Origin: Henckelia pumila
Lineage: Eukaryota; Streptophyta; Magnoliopsida; Lamiales; Gesneriaceae
Assembly (NCBI RefSeq): GCF_033568475.1
Contig: NW_027331840.1
Coordinates: forward strand, 1 to 64,000
Length of the DNA stretch: 64,000 bases
Reading direction: 5' to 3'
The notes beneath the pieces were generated by a model. It did no database searches. It had not been told where the DNA came from and saw nothing but the letters and a program-made list of their open reading frames with translations. The translations under genes were made by a program, and so were the position numbers. This document shows positions 22,601 to 34,511 of this stretch, one piece after another. The first letter of the stretch is position 1. Each line of letters begins with the position of its first letter.

Positions 22601-25024
22601 TGCACTTTTGGTGTACGAGGAGGCAAATTTCTCGGTTATATGGTGTCAGAACGAGGAATAGAGGCCAACCCTGAAAAAATCAAAGCAATTTTAAACATGA
22701 ATCCTCCGAAGAGTGTAAAAGGCATCCAAGAGTTGACAGGACGTTTGGCCGCCCTCAACCGATTTATCTCAAGATCTGCAGACAAGGGTTTACCATTTTT
22801 CAAAATGTTGAGGAGTGGGAAAGGTTTTCAATGGACAGAAGAGTGTCAGCAAGCATTTGACGAGTTGAAAGTACATCTGACCTCTCCGCCGTTGTTGGTA
22901 AAACCAAACGAAGGTGACACCCTGTTAATTTATCTGGCAATAGCTGCGGAGGCGGTAAGTGCAGTATTGGTCTCTGAAGTAGGACGTGAGCACAAACCAG
23001 TTTATTATATCAGTCGAACTTTACACGGAGCAGAATTAAGATATACAAAGATCGAGAAACTGGCACTGGCTTTGGTAATTGCAGCGAGAAAATTACGTCC
23101 TTACTTTCACTCTCATCCAATAATTGTACTCACCAATCATCCTCTCAAACAAATTATCTCGAGTCCTGAAGCATCAGGAAGAATGGTTAAGTGGGCTGTT
23201 GAACTGAGCCAATATGGAATTGAATATCGCCCGCGTCCAGCGATTAAAGCACAAATTCTGGCTGATTTTCTAGTAGAAATGACAGTAACTCAAGAAGAAA
23301 GCTCCACCCAAACATGGATGGTTTATGTCGACGGGTCATCAACCTCTACAGGAAGCGGTGCAGGTATAGTTGTGGAGAGCCCACAGGGAGATAAATTTCA
23401 ATATGCCGTCAAATTTCTATTCCCTGCAACGAATAATGAGGCAGAATATGAAGCTTTCATCATGGGAATTAAATTGGCCCTGTCGGTCGGAGCAAAAAGA
23501 CTGACGATACACAGTGACTCCCAACTTATCGTCAGTCAGGTTAATGGAAATTATGAAGCGAAGGAAGATAAAATGTTTGAATACCTCACTCAAGTGAACG
23601 AGCTTCTCTCGCGTTTAGACAGCTATGATATAAAGCAGATACCTAGAGGGGAAAATTAGTCAGCAGACCGCCTTGCCAAGTTAGCAAGCTCCTTGGCCAA
23701 CATTGATAATAGAAAAAATACATTCCTAACTTATGGCAAGGAAGAAACTGATAGAAGTGATGTTACAATCTTCTGTGCTGACAGCAAAGAGCCTAGTTGG
23801 AAAGATGAAATAATCGACTATTTGAAGCAAGAGAAACTACCTGCTAACCAAGTCGAAGCTCGAAAACTTAGAGTGAGAGCTGCTCGGTTCACGATCATTG
23901 ACAGAGAACTGTACAAAAGAGGTTTCTCTTCACCTTACCTAAAGAGTCTAACGCCGGCTAAGGGAAACTATGTGCTCCGTGAAATTCATGAAGGAATATG
24001 TGGAAATCACTTAGCTGGCAGAGCTCTCGCGGGGAAAGCATTTCGCCAAGGGTACTTTTGGCCAACGATGAAGCAAGACGCTATTGAGTTAGCAAAACAT
24101 TGTCACGCATGTCAAGAGCATGCTAACTTCCATCACCAGCCGGCTACAATCTTACAGCCCCTGGAAAGTCCTCTACCTTTTGCTCAATGGGGAATGGATT
24201 TGGTAGGTCCTTTTCCTCCTGTTACCGGACAAAGAAAATTTCTGATAGTAGCTGTGGATTATTTCACCAAATGGGTCAAAGCTGAACCATTGGCCAAAAT
24301 ATCCGAGAGAGATGTAATCAATTTCTTATGGAAGAATATAATATGCAGATTTGGCATTCCTCAAACCTTGGTTTCAGACAATGGAACTCAATTCTCTGGA
24401 GCGAAAATAAAAGACTGGTGCAAAGGACTCTCTATCAGGCAGTTCTTCACTTCTGTAGGGAATCCTCAAGCAAATGGGCAAACCGAGGTCACCAACTGGA
24501 CCATTCTACAGCACCTCAAAACACGCCTAGGCAATGCCAAAGGAAAATGGGTGGATGAGTTACCAAGTGTTCTATGGGCATATCGAACCACTCCACGCTC
24601 TTCAACTGGAGAATCTCCTTTCAACCTGGCCTACGGAGCGGAAGCCGTGGCTCCTGCCGAAATCGGAGAGCAATCATGGCGAGTGAAACAGTACACTTCA
24701 TCTGGGAATGACCAAGCCCTCCGAATTTCATTGGACTTGTTGGATGAACTGAGAGATGAAGCTTTGACACGAGCCGAGAGATATCGAGCTTGTATGACTA
24801 AAGCATACAATGACAGAGTCAAACCAAGATCTTTCCAAGTAGGAGACCTGGTCTTGAGAAAATCCGACATCTTGAAGTCTGTGGGTAAATTAGACCCAAA
24901 ATGGGAAGGCCCGTACAAAGTAATTGAGATTGTGAAGATGGGAACATATCGCCTCCAACATTCAGATGGAAGAATACTTCCCAGACCTTGGAACGTGGCC
25001 AACCTGAAGAAGTTTTATGCATAA
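19697..25024 (+). pseudogene. Element 1 gag-pol, one frame broken by a nonsense codon
   Basis: The frame runs 1776 codons from ATG 19697 (first Met after the PBS) to TAA 25024, with one internal TAG at 23657-23659 where element 2 reads Glu. Order: gag capsid (about 185-311); Cys/His block YCHFHKDKGHTTEDC (about 382); protease (about 530-630); RT with YIDD at 22490-22501; RNase H (about 1075-1190); plant-type second RNase H from WMVYVDGSS (about 1207); integrase with His/Cys zinc finger (1432-1472) and catalytic D1501, D1561, E1597 (D-35-E spacing). The protease active site reads VNSGSS, Asn for the catalytic Asp. The stop falls just before the last Asp of the second RNase H and cuts off integrase. 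Both lesions make the element dependent on others. Confidence 0.95.
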
Positions 25025-25726
25025 ACTGCAACTCTCGCCAATAATAGGCTAAATTTACCTTTGTTGCTATTAGCATATTTTCCTTATGTTTTCATATTAC
25101 AAGTTTGTGATACATTTTTCAACTAATATGATTATTTTGTTATACAAGCAGATTACTTTGTCGAAAGCTTATCATATCTCCTCTCCTATACCAACGCTTA
25201 CTTACGATGTAAACGTCATAGACCCTAGCAATCATAAAAAAAAATTCCCAATAATAAAAGGCTTGGCCAGCCCCATGGGACATTTGAACTTATGACGCTG
25301 TAAGAGGTCAGGACGACATAATAATATTATATGTCCCGGGATACCTCACCACGTACTAAGTGGGTTTAGGACTTCCCCATGAGACAAAATCTTGGGAGAC
25401 TGATCCCCTCCCAAGTACTCCAATATTAAACGTTAGTATTTTATTCATCAAACAAGTATGCAATAGCAACTTCAGAAAACAAAGAGATATGATAACTGAC
25501 AAAATTGAATATATATAAAAAAGGGGGAAATAATTGTCTTTTCTTTGCTCCTCCACCAACTGCTTACGCACTCAAAAAGAGCAAACAAAATATAAGACTT
25601 CAAAGTCTTTATTACAAATAAAAAATATTTCCCAAAAGTGGCAAAAAATAATAAACTAAACTGCTCCACGGCTCCTAAGAGTACTATCCATGTAGATTCG
25701 ACATGCACCCGTCGTCGTTATTCAAG
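25025..25726. other. Region between pol and the antisense gene, element 1
   Basis: No ORF of note. It contains a short stretch around 25315-25400 (GTCCCGGGATACCTCACC) that recurs in reverse in element 2 near 36950, so it is part of the family's internal DNA. Confidence 0.6.
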
Positions 25727-27826
25727 CTAGAAGTTCGAACGCAAAGCTTCAATCATCTCCTCGTCACCCAGACCTCCCAATAAATTTCCTAAGGGAGGAT
25801 CCGAGTCATCCTCAACTCTTGCAGTTCTAGGCTCCGGAATTTTAGGGTGAATCATCATAATAATTTCCTCCGGAACTAGTTGAGTATCCCGTAGTTCTTT
25901 GCGACAATCCACGACAACTTCGTCATGAATAACAATCGCCCGCTGAATCACTTCATCTCTAAAAGCTGTGGATGCTCGATAGCCTTCAATTGCTTTTTCT
26001 CCGGTACTTCGCAAGAGATTCTTGCCTATTGACGAATTGAGAAAAGTCTCACCGGTCTCCGATTCATGGGAATATTTTCCCCTAAGTAGCTCCATATCCT
26101 TGCACATTGCATCATACTTTTTGGATTTCTCTTCAAGCTCCTTTTGCGACTTGAGAAAATCATCTCGGGCCTTAGCACCTTCCTCGCTGAGTCTTTTGCA
26201 CTCACCCCTTAATGACGCCAGCTCGTCATCAAATTTTTTCCCGGAATTTTGAGACTTCTCTTCTCGAAATTGAAAAGTTTGGGCAAGCGATAAAATCTGC
26301 AAAGACCCATAGATAAAGAGTATTGTTTACTACATAAAAATCATAACAAGTAACAAACATATAATAATATACCTGGAAGGCAGACGAGGCAAGAGACCGA
26401 GTTAATACTTCGGTAGGCTGAGGCAGTAGATGCAACCTGTCATGATCTCCAATGAGATTAGCTCCGGTTCTCCAACCAATCTCTGGATCCTTCAAATCCC
26501 AAAAAGAGCCAGCATTATTCTTATGATTCACACCCTCCAAGAACAAGTGGCGACCCTCACGAGTGTCGGGAGGAACTGTTCGTTCATCATCACGTCTTTT
26601 TTTTTGGATTTATTCTACCATTATCATTCTCCCTAATACGGGTATCACGGTCAGCATAATTTCTTCTACCACCATTCCTTCGGTCACGAGTGTCAGTATT
26701 TTTAGATGGAGGACCAGAACGATTGACACGGTCGGATGGCCCGGGAGAATTCCTCCTCCTTGGAATCCCTTGGGGATTGTGATTACCTCGATCCATTGGT
26801 GACTCTTTTCTCGACATCTTTGATGGAGTCTTCTCGTTTTTCTCTATGCAAGCGCGAACCTCCGTCAAACTTATTTTGTCACCTACAAACAAACACAAGG
26901 AGAAAAGAGACAATGATTAGTAAATAAATTTAATAAATTTTAAATTAACACGAGTAGAAGAATCCCAAGAAGACGCAAAATACAGTTATCAAAATTCAAC
27001 TTGGACAAAGCATTACCAGTAGGAACCAAACTCCTAGGATCGACTATTTCGTCAAAAAGACCTAAGGATCGATAGTCAAGCTGCAAAGTGCGATGAGTTT
27101 TGCCAAGTATGATTTTTCTAGGCCCTGGACTCCAACTCGTGGGAACCCCCCCACTATAATCCCAAACGTAAAAAAATTCTGATCTCCACGCACTCTTTGG
27201 AGACGAAAAACGGGATAAAAATTTACAGTCCACACGAGGTTGAAAATAAATATAAGAGTCGGGCATGGAACGACGCACCATGAAAAGCGAGAAAAATAGC
27301 TCCGCGGTCGGAATCAATTGAATTTTGCTTATTCTACAAAGAAAACACGAAAAAACAAGGATAGCCCCCGGGGTCAACTGACTAAAACTCACACCAAGCC
27401 TACAAACAATTTCTATTAAAATGGCATTAGGAGGAAGCGAAAGCCCATAATTAAAATACTTCAAGTAAGCGGTGAAATAACCCGCAGGAGGGCATTGGCA
27501 AGAATCATCTTTTTTCGGAATTTTCATAATATGTTTTGTCAATAATTCAAGTTTCTCGCATGAGGTTGAAATTTTCGAATTTTCCAATACACACTCCTCA
27601 ACCCCCTCCGATAAACCTTCGGGTCTACTCCTCTCATAATAGTCAGGTTTACTAAAAGTTTTTAAGGGGGTCGGACTCTCCGGATCACGTGGCAAAGGAA
27701 CGTCTAAATCACTCAAAGGCGAAAAACAGCCGTCAGAATCACTATGGTCACTGAACTCCGAATAAGGAGGTATATCGCTCCGATTTGCCTTTAATAAGGA
27801 CAGTATCTTACCCCGAGGTGGACACC
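25727..27826 (-). CDS. Antisense spliced gene of the Tat element, copy A (PF04195-like plus coiled coil)
   Basis: Read on the minus strand: exon 27826-27017, exon 26882-26373, exon 26296-25727, with consensus GT-AG introns at the same places as in copies B and C. The first listed exon carries PPAGYFTAYLKYFNYGLSLP and SFSQLTPGAILVFSCFL, the pattern of the 'putative gypsy type transposon' domain (PF04195). The second is basic and Arg/Pro-rich (RRRNSPGPSDRVNRSGPPS). The third is a coiled coil (SLRGECKRLSEEGAKARDDF) with an acidic tail. About 630 residues are covered. The exon with the start codon is not identified. One extra A in a nine-A run (26597-26605) shifts the frame in exon 2 relative to copy B. 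Function unknown. Confidence 0.75.
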
Positions 27827-27830
27827 CTGC

Positions 27831-27885
<55 letters not shown>

Positions 27886-29267
27886 AACAAAATATTTATA
27901 TCATATGCTGCTACCAATCAATGCGATTAGTCAAGTCGTAATATTTTTAATATTTTGGCAAAAGGAATCGGAATGGGAAACACAAGGTTATCACGATTTT
28001 ATGTTAACATTGAATAATACATTCAAACAAAAACATGCATAATTATTGTTCACAGATCACGTAAGAATTATATGGCAGAATAAGAAATATATATGCGTAT
28101 ATATGTATGCGGGTATCCGTATATCCATCTATCTTTCGCACGGCCCACAGAGTTCGTCACCGCCCGCCATCTAGCCACCTTGCGCTGACTCGCCGACATC
28201 TCACCGCCAGAAACAATCGCGGGCCGCCACTCTTCCTTCTTTGTAGATCTCGACCCGCTGTTCGTCGTCGTCATCTCACAACGGATGGATCTGCTGCTGC
28301 TGTTTCGTTCTTCCTTAAGATAGGCCGCTGCTGCTTCTCCTCCTCTTCTGGAATTGTTCATCGCAGCTGCATCTCAGCAGGTCCAAAGCCACCGCCTCTG
28401 TTCCCGATCTGGAGTTGCAGCGTATTGTTTCTTCTTCGCAGAGCATCGACCACGTGCGTTTTTATCCTCCTTCACATCACATCACCGTCTCCTACCCTCT
28501 GGAACAGTTGCGCGTCGCCTCTTCTCTCTCGATCTGCTGCTGCCATTGTTGTTGGTTCCTTTTTTCACCATCGTCGCCGCCTCTCAGATAGTGGGCCGAC
28601 GATCCATGGAGATGGTGGATTGATAGATCGATAGGGATTTACTCGTATACACACATATATTCGACATATTCATACGCACATAATCTCACATATAAGGGAC
28701 GAAGCGTACGAAACAAAACAAGAAAGAAACTTGGGAATAATACATTTCAATGAATAAAGGTAGGGAAAGGAGAACAACAAAGAATAAACTAAAATAATAA
28801 GCATATGTCTGGTCAATTTTAAGGCCAACACGTGAAGGCACATTGATGGGTACCTGCCATGTGGATTTTTTCCTTTGCTTATTTTCAATTGAACGTGACG
28901 AAACGTGCTGCAATCACAAATCAGAAAAATTGAATTGCGTTACTAATTGTGGTGAAACCATATTGCGGTGCTGAATTTATAATGATAGTAGTTGATAGAG
29001 TTTTACTGGAAGTCTACAATTAATATTCTAGTAGGATTTTGATTCCTATCAATTACGCTCTAATTATTATTCTGCTGGGATTTTAATTCTATTGCATCAC
29101 AGTCCTACTACGATTTCTCCATCATGGTATATCCAGGTCGATCCCCGTAATTTTTGCAGTGGCAAACAATATTCGTTCTCGGCAATTAAATTTCTGACAA
29201 TACTCCGATAAAAATTCTACTCTCGGACCTCTCCACACACGCGACATGCCCGAGAGTGGGGGGCCTA
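27827..29267. other. Element 1 DNA between antisense gene and 3' LTR
   Basis: It starts with a TA run (27835-27883). A GC-rich segment at 28107-28640 follows; on the minus strand this can encode EEWRPAIVSGGE, similar to EMWRPLMVSDGE upstream of copy B. It may be the first exon or leader of the antisense gene. The rest is AT-rich and ends in a polypurine tract. Confidence 0.5.
29250..29264 (+). other. Polypurine tract of element 1
   Basis: CCGAGAGTGGGGGGCC just left of the 3' LTR; it primes plus-strand synthesis. The same tract, reversed, follows the 3' LTR of element 2. Confidence 0.75.
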
Positions 29268-29702
29268 TGATAGGTTACACCTAAAAATTCAACTGGGCCT
29301 GAGCCCAATCATGAAGGTCCACTCCAAATATTTTTGAGGCCCAAGCTTATTTAAATATTATATATATTTAAATCAAGCAGACTTTGAATTCTAAAAAAAC
29401 CCATACAAGGCTCAAGCCCGTGAAACTCTCCGAATATCTATAAATAGCTCAAGTCACCTCATTATTACGGTACACACTTTCTTTAGCACTATATCGTTCT
29501 ACTCTCGATTATTATTCCTTGAGTAATAACTGACTTGAGCGTTGGAGTGCCTTCGCCGGGAACCCTCCCGGCTTCTCTGACTTTGTTTTGTGACGTAGGA
29601 ACAACCCACTGAAGATCTTCCAAGGGAACGTACAAGGATTTATTCATACTCCGGACTTTGCGGAAGCAACGTGTTGAGTACAAGTGATTTTTGGCTACAT
29701 CA
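29268..29702 (+). repeat. 3' LTR of element 1
   Basis: 435 bp, TGATAGGTTACACC to TTGGCTACATCA, followed directly by ACTAC. Confidence 0.95.
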
Positions 29703-29707
29703 ACTAC

Positions 29708-29884
29708 TATATGATTAAAATTCATTTAATCTTATCGCGACGACTATCAATATTCTCCAAATTTGATTTGTTTAATGCATACGATCGATATCTATTTATT
29801 GCATTATTAAAAAGTTTTTACATATACGGTCGATCATTTTGTGTCCGATTAATTAATTTCAATAACTGTTTTAAGAGCTGGAAC
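29708..29884. other. Short spacer between elements 1 and 2
   Basis: Host DNA that continued into 61981 before element 2 inserted. AGAGT (29885-29889) is the target duplication. Confidence 0.7.
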
Positions 29885-29889
29885 AGAGT

Positions 29890-30597
29890 TGATGTAGCCA
29901 AAAATCGGGCTAATTGCATCTACACCCCCTGTGAAAAGTCTAAAAGACATAAAACACCATGTGTAAAATTAATAGCATGTTAGACCCTATGTTTTAAAAA
30001 AATTAGCATAAAAACCCCTATGATAGGGTATAAATGTGCCCGAGTTTATAAAACATAGGGGTGAAATGTGCTATATTTTAAAAAACAGAGGGATGCATTA
30101 GTCTATTAATATTTTTTAGGGGGTTTTATGATTTTTAGACTTTTCACAGGGGAGATTAATGCAATTAGCCCCCAAAAATCACTTGTACTCGATACGTTGC
30201 TTCCGCAAAGTCCGGAGTATGAATAAATCCTTGCACGTTCCCTTGGGAGATCTTCAGTGGGTTGTTCCTACGTCACAAAATAAAGTCAGAGGAGCCGGGA
30301 GGGTTCCCGGCGAAGACACTCCGACGCTCAAGTCAGTTATTACTCAAGGAATAATAATCCAGAGTAAGCGTTATAGTGCTAAAAAAAGTGTGTACCTTAA
30401 TAATGAGGTGACTTGAGCTATTTACAGATATTCGAAGAGTTTCACGGGCTTGAGCCTCTTATGGGCTTTTGTAGAATTCAGGGTCTGCTTGAATTAAATA
30501 TATATAATATTTAAATAAGCTTGGGCCTCAAAAATATTTGAAGTGGACCTTCATGATTGGGCTCAGGCCCAGTTGAATTTTCAGGTGTAACCTATCA
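29890..30597 (-). repeat. 3' LTR of element 2, interrupted by a MITE
   Basis: Starts TGATGTAGCC and ends AACCTATCA (plus-strand view). Removing 29907-30180 leaves 434 bp, the same length as the other LTR. Its TATA box is mutated (TGTAAATAG on the minus strand). Confidence 0.93.
29907..30171. mobile_element. MULE-type MITE inside the element 2 LTR
   Basis: 265 bp with terminal inverted repeats GGGCTAATTGCAT...CTGTGAAAAGTCTAAAA and a perfect 9-bp target duplication CCAAAAATC (29898-29906, 30172-30180). The 9-bp duplication points to mobilisation by a Mutator-like transposase. No coding capacity. Confidence 0.93.
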
Positions 30598-30616
30598 TAG
30601 GCCCCCCACTCTCGGG
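30598..30616 (-). other. Polypurine tract of element 2
   Basis: On the minus strand CCGAGAGTGGGGGGCCTA, the same as in element 1, directly before the 3' LTR. Confidence 0.75.
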
Positions 30617-31963
30617 AATGTCGCGTGTGTGGAGATGTCCGAGAGTAAAATTTTTACCGGAGTATTGCCAAAAATTTAGTTGTCGAGAACGAATATTGTT
30701 TGCCCCCGAAAGCTCTTCAGATATGAAGAAACCATAATGGAGAAAACGTAGTAGGACTGTGATACAGTGGAATTAAAATCCTGGTAGAATAATAATAATC
30801 ACCATGTAATTGGATAGAATTAAAATCCTACTAGAATATTAATTGTAGAATCTCAGTAGAACTCTATCAGCTACGGCTATTATAAATTCAATACCGCGGT
30901 ATAGTTTTCATCACAATTTACTAACGTGAAATTATTTCTGAATTTTTCTTGCAGTATTTGCTAGGTCGCGTGCCAAAAATCGTTAAAGGAGATATACTTT
31001 ATCGAATGCATATGACAGGTACAAATCACTTTTATGCATCACATGTGTCTAATTGTGAAAATTGTCTCTCTCCCTCTCTTCTCCCCTCCGTTTGTCAACG
31101 TGATTTTGAATATATGGTATATCTATGTACGTGTGTATCCCTATCTATCTATCCTACCACCTTCTCCGTGGATCATCGGTTGGCGGCGTCGGCGGCAGGG
31201 GAGACGGTGACGGCGATGGCGCGGCGAAGAGATGCAGGCGGCATCACGCACCCCTAGAAAATCTGTAGATGCGGCGGATCGACGGTGGAAAGAGATGCAG
31301 GAGGCATCACACAACCCCTGGCGAAACAACATAATCAATCGGCAATTTAGATCCAGAGGGAGGGAGAAAGCGGCGCAATCATCGAAGGAGGAGAGAACAG
31401 AGAAACGGCGAGACTTGGAAGTGGAAAAAGAACGGCGACGGTTCTGCAGATCTGGACGTGAGCGGTGAGATGGAGAAGGTGTGGCGGTGCGCTGCGAACA
31501 AGAAAGAGTCCCTGCAGCTTCAGAACGGTCGTGGTGTCCGAGATGCAACGACGATGATGGATGACGGCTCCAGTTTTGCGAAGAAGGAAATGTGGCGGCC
31601 ACTAATGGTTTCCGACGGCGAGTTGGCGGCGATATGGCGACGAATCAGAGGCGAGATGGAGGCGATGAATTCTTTAGGCTGTGCGAAAGGGAGATAGATA
31701 CATGTATACACACATGCGTATATACACATATCTATTCTCGATTTTGCCATATAAATATTGTGTGAATAGTTAACAATAATTATCTTCTCGTTTGTTTTTA
31801 TTCATGACGCACCTTAGTATAAAATCGTGAATACTCTTATTTTATCTATTTTATTTGTTTTCCCTAATGCTAAAAATATTATCACTTGATAATATTGTAT
31901 TGTGTGGTAGTTTTAAGAGAATGGAGTATATATATATTTTTTAAAATATATATATTTTTGCAG
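30617..31963. other. Element 2 DNA upstream of antisense gene copy B
   Basis: A GC-rich segment at about 31180-31700 has open frames on both strands. The plus-strand frame 31458-31697 ends in SLGCAKGR and resembles the matching segment of element 1, so it may hold the first exon of the antisense gene. It is followed by 250 bases of AT-rich DNA ending in a splice acceptor. Confidence 0.5.
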
Positions 31964-33941
31964 GGTGTCCATCTCGGGGTAAGATATTATCCTTGTTGAT
32001 GGCGAATCGGAGTAACGATCTATCTTCGCACACGGAGTCTATTGACAATATTGATTTTGATGACTGTATTTCGCCTTTGAGTGATTTAGACACCCCCTTG
32101 CCGCGTGATCCGAAGAGTCCGAACCCCTTAAAAATTGTTAGTAAACTTGACTATTGCGAAAGGAGTAGATCCGGAGGTTTATCGGAGGGGGTTGAGGAGT
32201 GTGTATTGGAAAATTCAAAAATTTCAACCTCATGCGAAAAACTTGACTTATTGACAAATCATATTATGAAAATTCCGAAAAAAGAAGATTCTTGTCACTG
32301 CCCTCCCGCGGGATATTTCGCCGTTTACTTGGAGTATTTTAATTATGGGTTTTCGCTTCCTCCAAATGCCATTTTGATAGAAATTGTTTGTAGGCTTGGT
32401 GTGAGTTTTAGTCAATTGACCCTGGGGGCTATCCTTGTATTTTCATGTTTTCTCCGTAGAATGAGCGAAATTCAATTGATTCCGACTGCGAAGCTATTTT
32501 TATCGCTCTTCGTGGTGCGTTGTTCCATGCCCGACTCTTATATCTATTTTCAACCTCGTGTGGACTGTAAATTTTTATCCCGCTTTTCGTCTCCAAAGAG
32601 TTCGTGGAGATCGGAATTTTTTTTCGTTTGGGATTATAGTGGGTGGGGGGGGGGGGGGGTTCCCACAAGTTGGAGTCCGGGGCCTAAAAAAATCATACTT
32701 GGTAAGACTCACCGCACTTTGCAGCTTGACTGTCGATCCTTGGGTCTTTTTTATGAAATAGTCGATCCTAGGAGTTTGGTTCCTACTGGTAATGCTTTGT
32801 TCAAGTTGAATTTTGATAACTGTATTTTGCGTCTTCTTGGGATTCTTCTACCTGTGTTAATTTAAAATTTATTAAATTTATTTATTGATCATTCTCTATT
32901 TTCTCTTTGTGCTTGTTTGTAGGTGACAAAATAAGTTTGGCCGAGGTTCGCGCTTGCATAGAGAAAAACGATAAGACTTCGTCAAAGATGTCGAGAAAAG
33001 AGTCACCAATGGATCGAGGTAATCATAATTCCCTAGGGATTCCAAGGAGGAGGAATTCTCTCGGGCCATCCGACCGTGTCAATCGTTCTGGTCCTCCATC
33101 TAGAAATATTGATGCTCGTGACCGAAGGAATGGTTGTAGAAGAAATGATGCTGACCGTGATATCCGTATTAGGGCGAGTGATAATGGTAAAATAAATCCA
33201 AAAAGAAGACGTGATGATGAACGAACAGTTCCTCCCGACACCCGTGAAGGTCGCCACTTGTTCTTGGAGGGAGTGAACCAAAATAATAATGCTGGATCTT
33301 TTTGGGATTTGAAAGATTCGGAGATTGGTTGGAGAACGGGAGCGGACCTGATTGGAGATCATGATAGGTTGCATTTACTCCCTCAACCTACCGAGGTGTT
33401 AACTCGGTCTCTTGCTTCGTCCGCCTTCCAGGTATATTATTACTTGTTTTTTGTTATTTATTATGATTTTTACATAATAAATAAATTTTTTTTTATTTAT
33501 GGGTGTTTACAGATTTTATCGCTTGCTCACACTTTTCAATTTCGAGAAGAGAGGTCTCGAAATTCCGGGAAAAAATTTGATGACGAGCTGACGTCCTTAA
33601 GGGGTGAGTGCCAAAGACTTGGCGAGGAAAACACTAAGGCTCAAGATGATTTTCTCAAGTCGCAAAAGGAACTTGAAGAAAAATCCAAAAAGTACGATGC
33701 CTTGTGCAAGGAGATGGAGCAACTTAAGGGGAAATATTCCCATGAATCGGAGACCGGAGAGAACTTTTTCAACTCGACAGTAGGCAAGAGTCTTTTGCGA
33801 AGTACCGGAGAAAAAGCGATTGAAGGCTATCGAGCATCCAAATCTTTTAGAGATGAAGTGATTCAGCGGGCGATTGTTATTCATGATGAAGTTGTAGTGG
33901 ATTGTCGCAAAGAACTACGGAAAACACAATTAGGTCCGGAG
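31964..33941 (+). pseudogene. Antisense spliced gene of element 2, copy B (3' truncated)
   Basis: Exons 31964-32788, 32923-33431 and 33513 to about 33941, with intact GT-AG sites matching copy A. The phases are conserved (825 and 509 nt). The PF04195-like block (GYFAVYLEYFNYGFSLPP), the Arg-rich middle and the coiled coil are all present and in frame. A run of 14 G at 32646 adds glycines. The match to copy A ends at GPE (about 33941), where the acidic C-terminal tail is replaced by unrelated GC-rich sequence read through to 34136. Copies A and B are much closer to each other than to copy C in the first exon. Confidence 0.75.
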
Positions 33942-34380
33942 GTCAACTTCCAGCCTTGGATTAGCTTCCAAGCTCTCCTAATCTGGCTCGACGGAGGCGG
34001 CGCCGTCATGGAGTTTCCGTGCCAAGATGGTGGCTGGGCGAGGAAGCTGCTACGCAAGAAAGGTTTTCGGCCGAGGAGGTTGCTGCGTGAAGAAAGGACG
34101 GCGATGGGCTTCTGTCGACTTCCGGCATTGGAGTAGCTTCCAAGCTCTCCTAATCTGGCTCGACAAAGGCTGCGCCGTCCTGGCATTTCCGTGCGAAGAT
34201 GGTGGCTAGGCGAGGAAGATGTTCCTCCATCGACCATGATACTCGTCGGAGATGGCTGCCAGCGGCTGTGGGGCGGCGACAACATCATCTGTGACGAGGT
34301 TTGTGGGTGCGTTTGAGGATGATGTTGACGGTGATGAATCCGGTCTAGATGGAGATAGAGACATATACCTACGTATATAC
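33942..34380 (+). repeat. GC-rich spacer with a 172-bp tandem repeat between copies B and C
   Basis: AGCTTCCAAGCTCTCCTAAT occurs at 33963 and again at 34135, with about 90 bases of further similarity (CGTGCCAAGATGGTGGCT versus CGTGCGAAGATGGTGGCT). The segment takes the place of the GC-rich leader seen before copies A and B. Confidence 0.7.
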
Positions 34381-34511
34381 ACATATATGATACATGTCAG
34401 GAAATAAAAAATTAATTTTTATTTCCAAGTATTTGATGCTATTACTTATTATTTTTGTTTGATTTATGTGGTATTACTTTTTGGTAAAATTTATTTTAAA
34501 AATTATTGCAG

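Larger units (their letters stand above)
19201..29702 (+). mobile_element. Element 1: complete Ty3/gypsy Tat-lineage retrotransposon
   Basis: The element is 10,502 bp, starts TGATAG, ends CTACATCA, and is flanked by the 5-bp duplication ACTAC (19196-19200 and 29703-29707). Order: LTR, PBS, gag-pol (19697-25024), antisense spliced gene (25727-27826), leader-like GC-rich DNA, polypurine tract, LTR. A second, plant-type RNase H between the first RNase H and integrase marks the Tat lineage. Antisense extra ORFs between pol and the 3' LTR are known in that lineage. I count five differences between the LTRs over 435 bp, so the insertion is young. It is nevertheless defective (see gag-pol). Confidence 0.95.

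Noticed and set aside
27835..27883. TA repeat as a special structure; also 36751-36785
   Set aside because: Simple microsatellites next to the antisense gene and pol; nothing beyond dinucleotide expansion.
28107..28634. 175-codon plus-strand ORF in element 1
   Set aside because: Low-complexity Arg/Ser/Pro reading of a GC-rich leader; the opposite strand is the one conserved with element 2.
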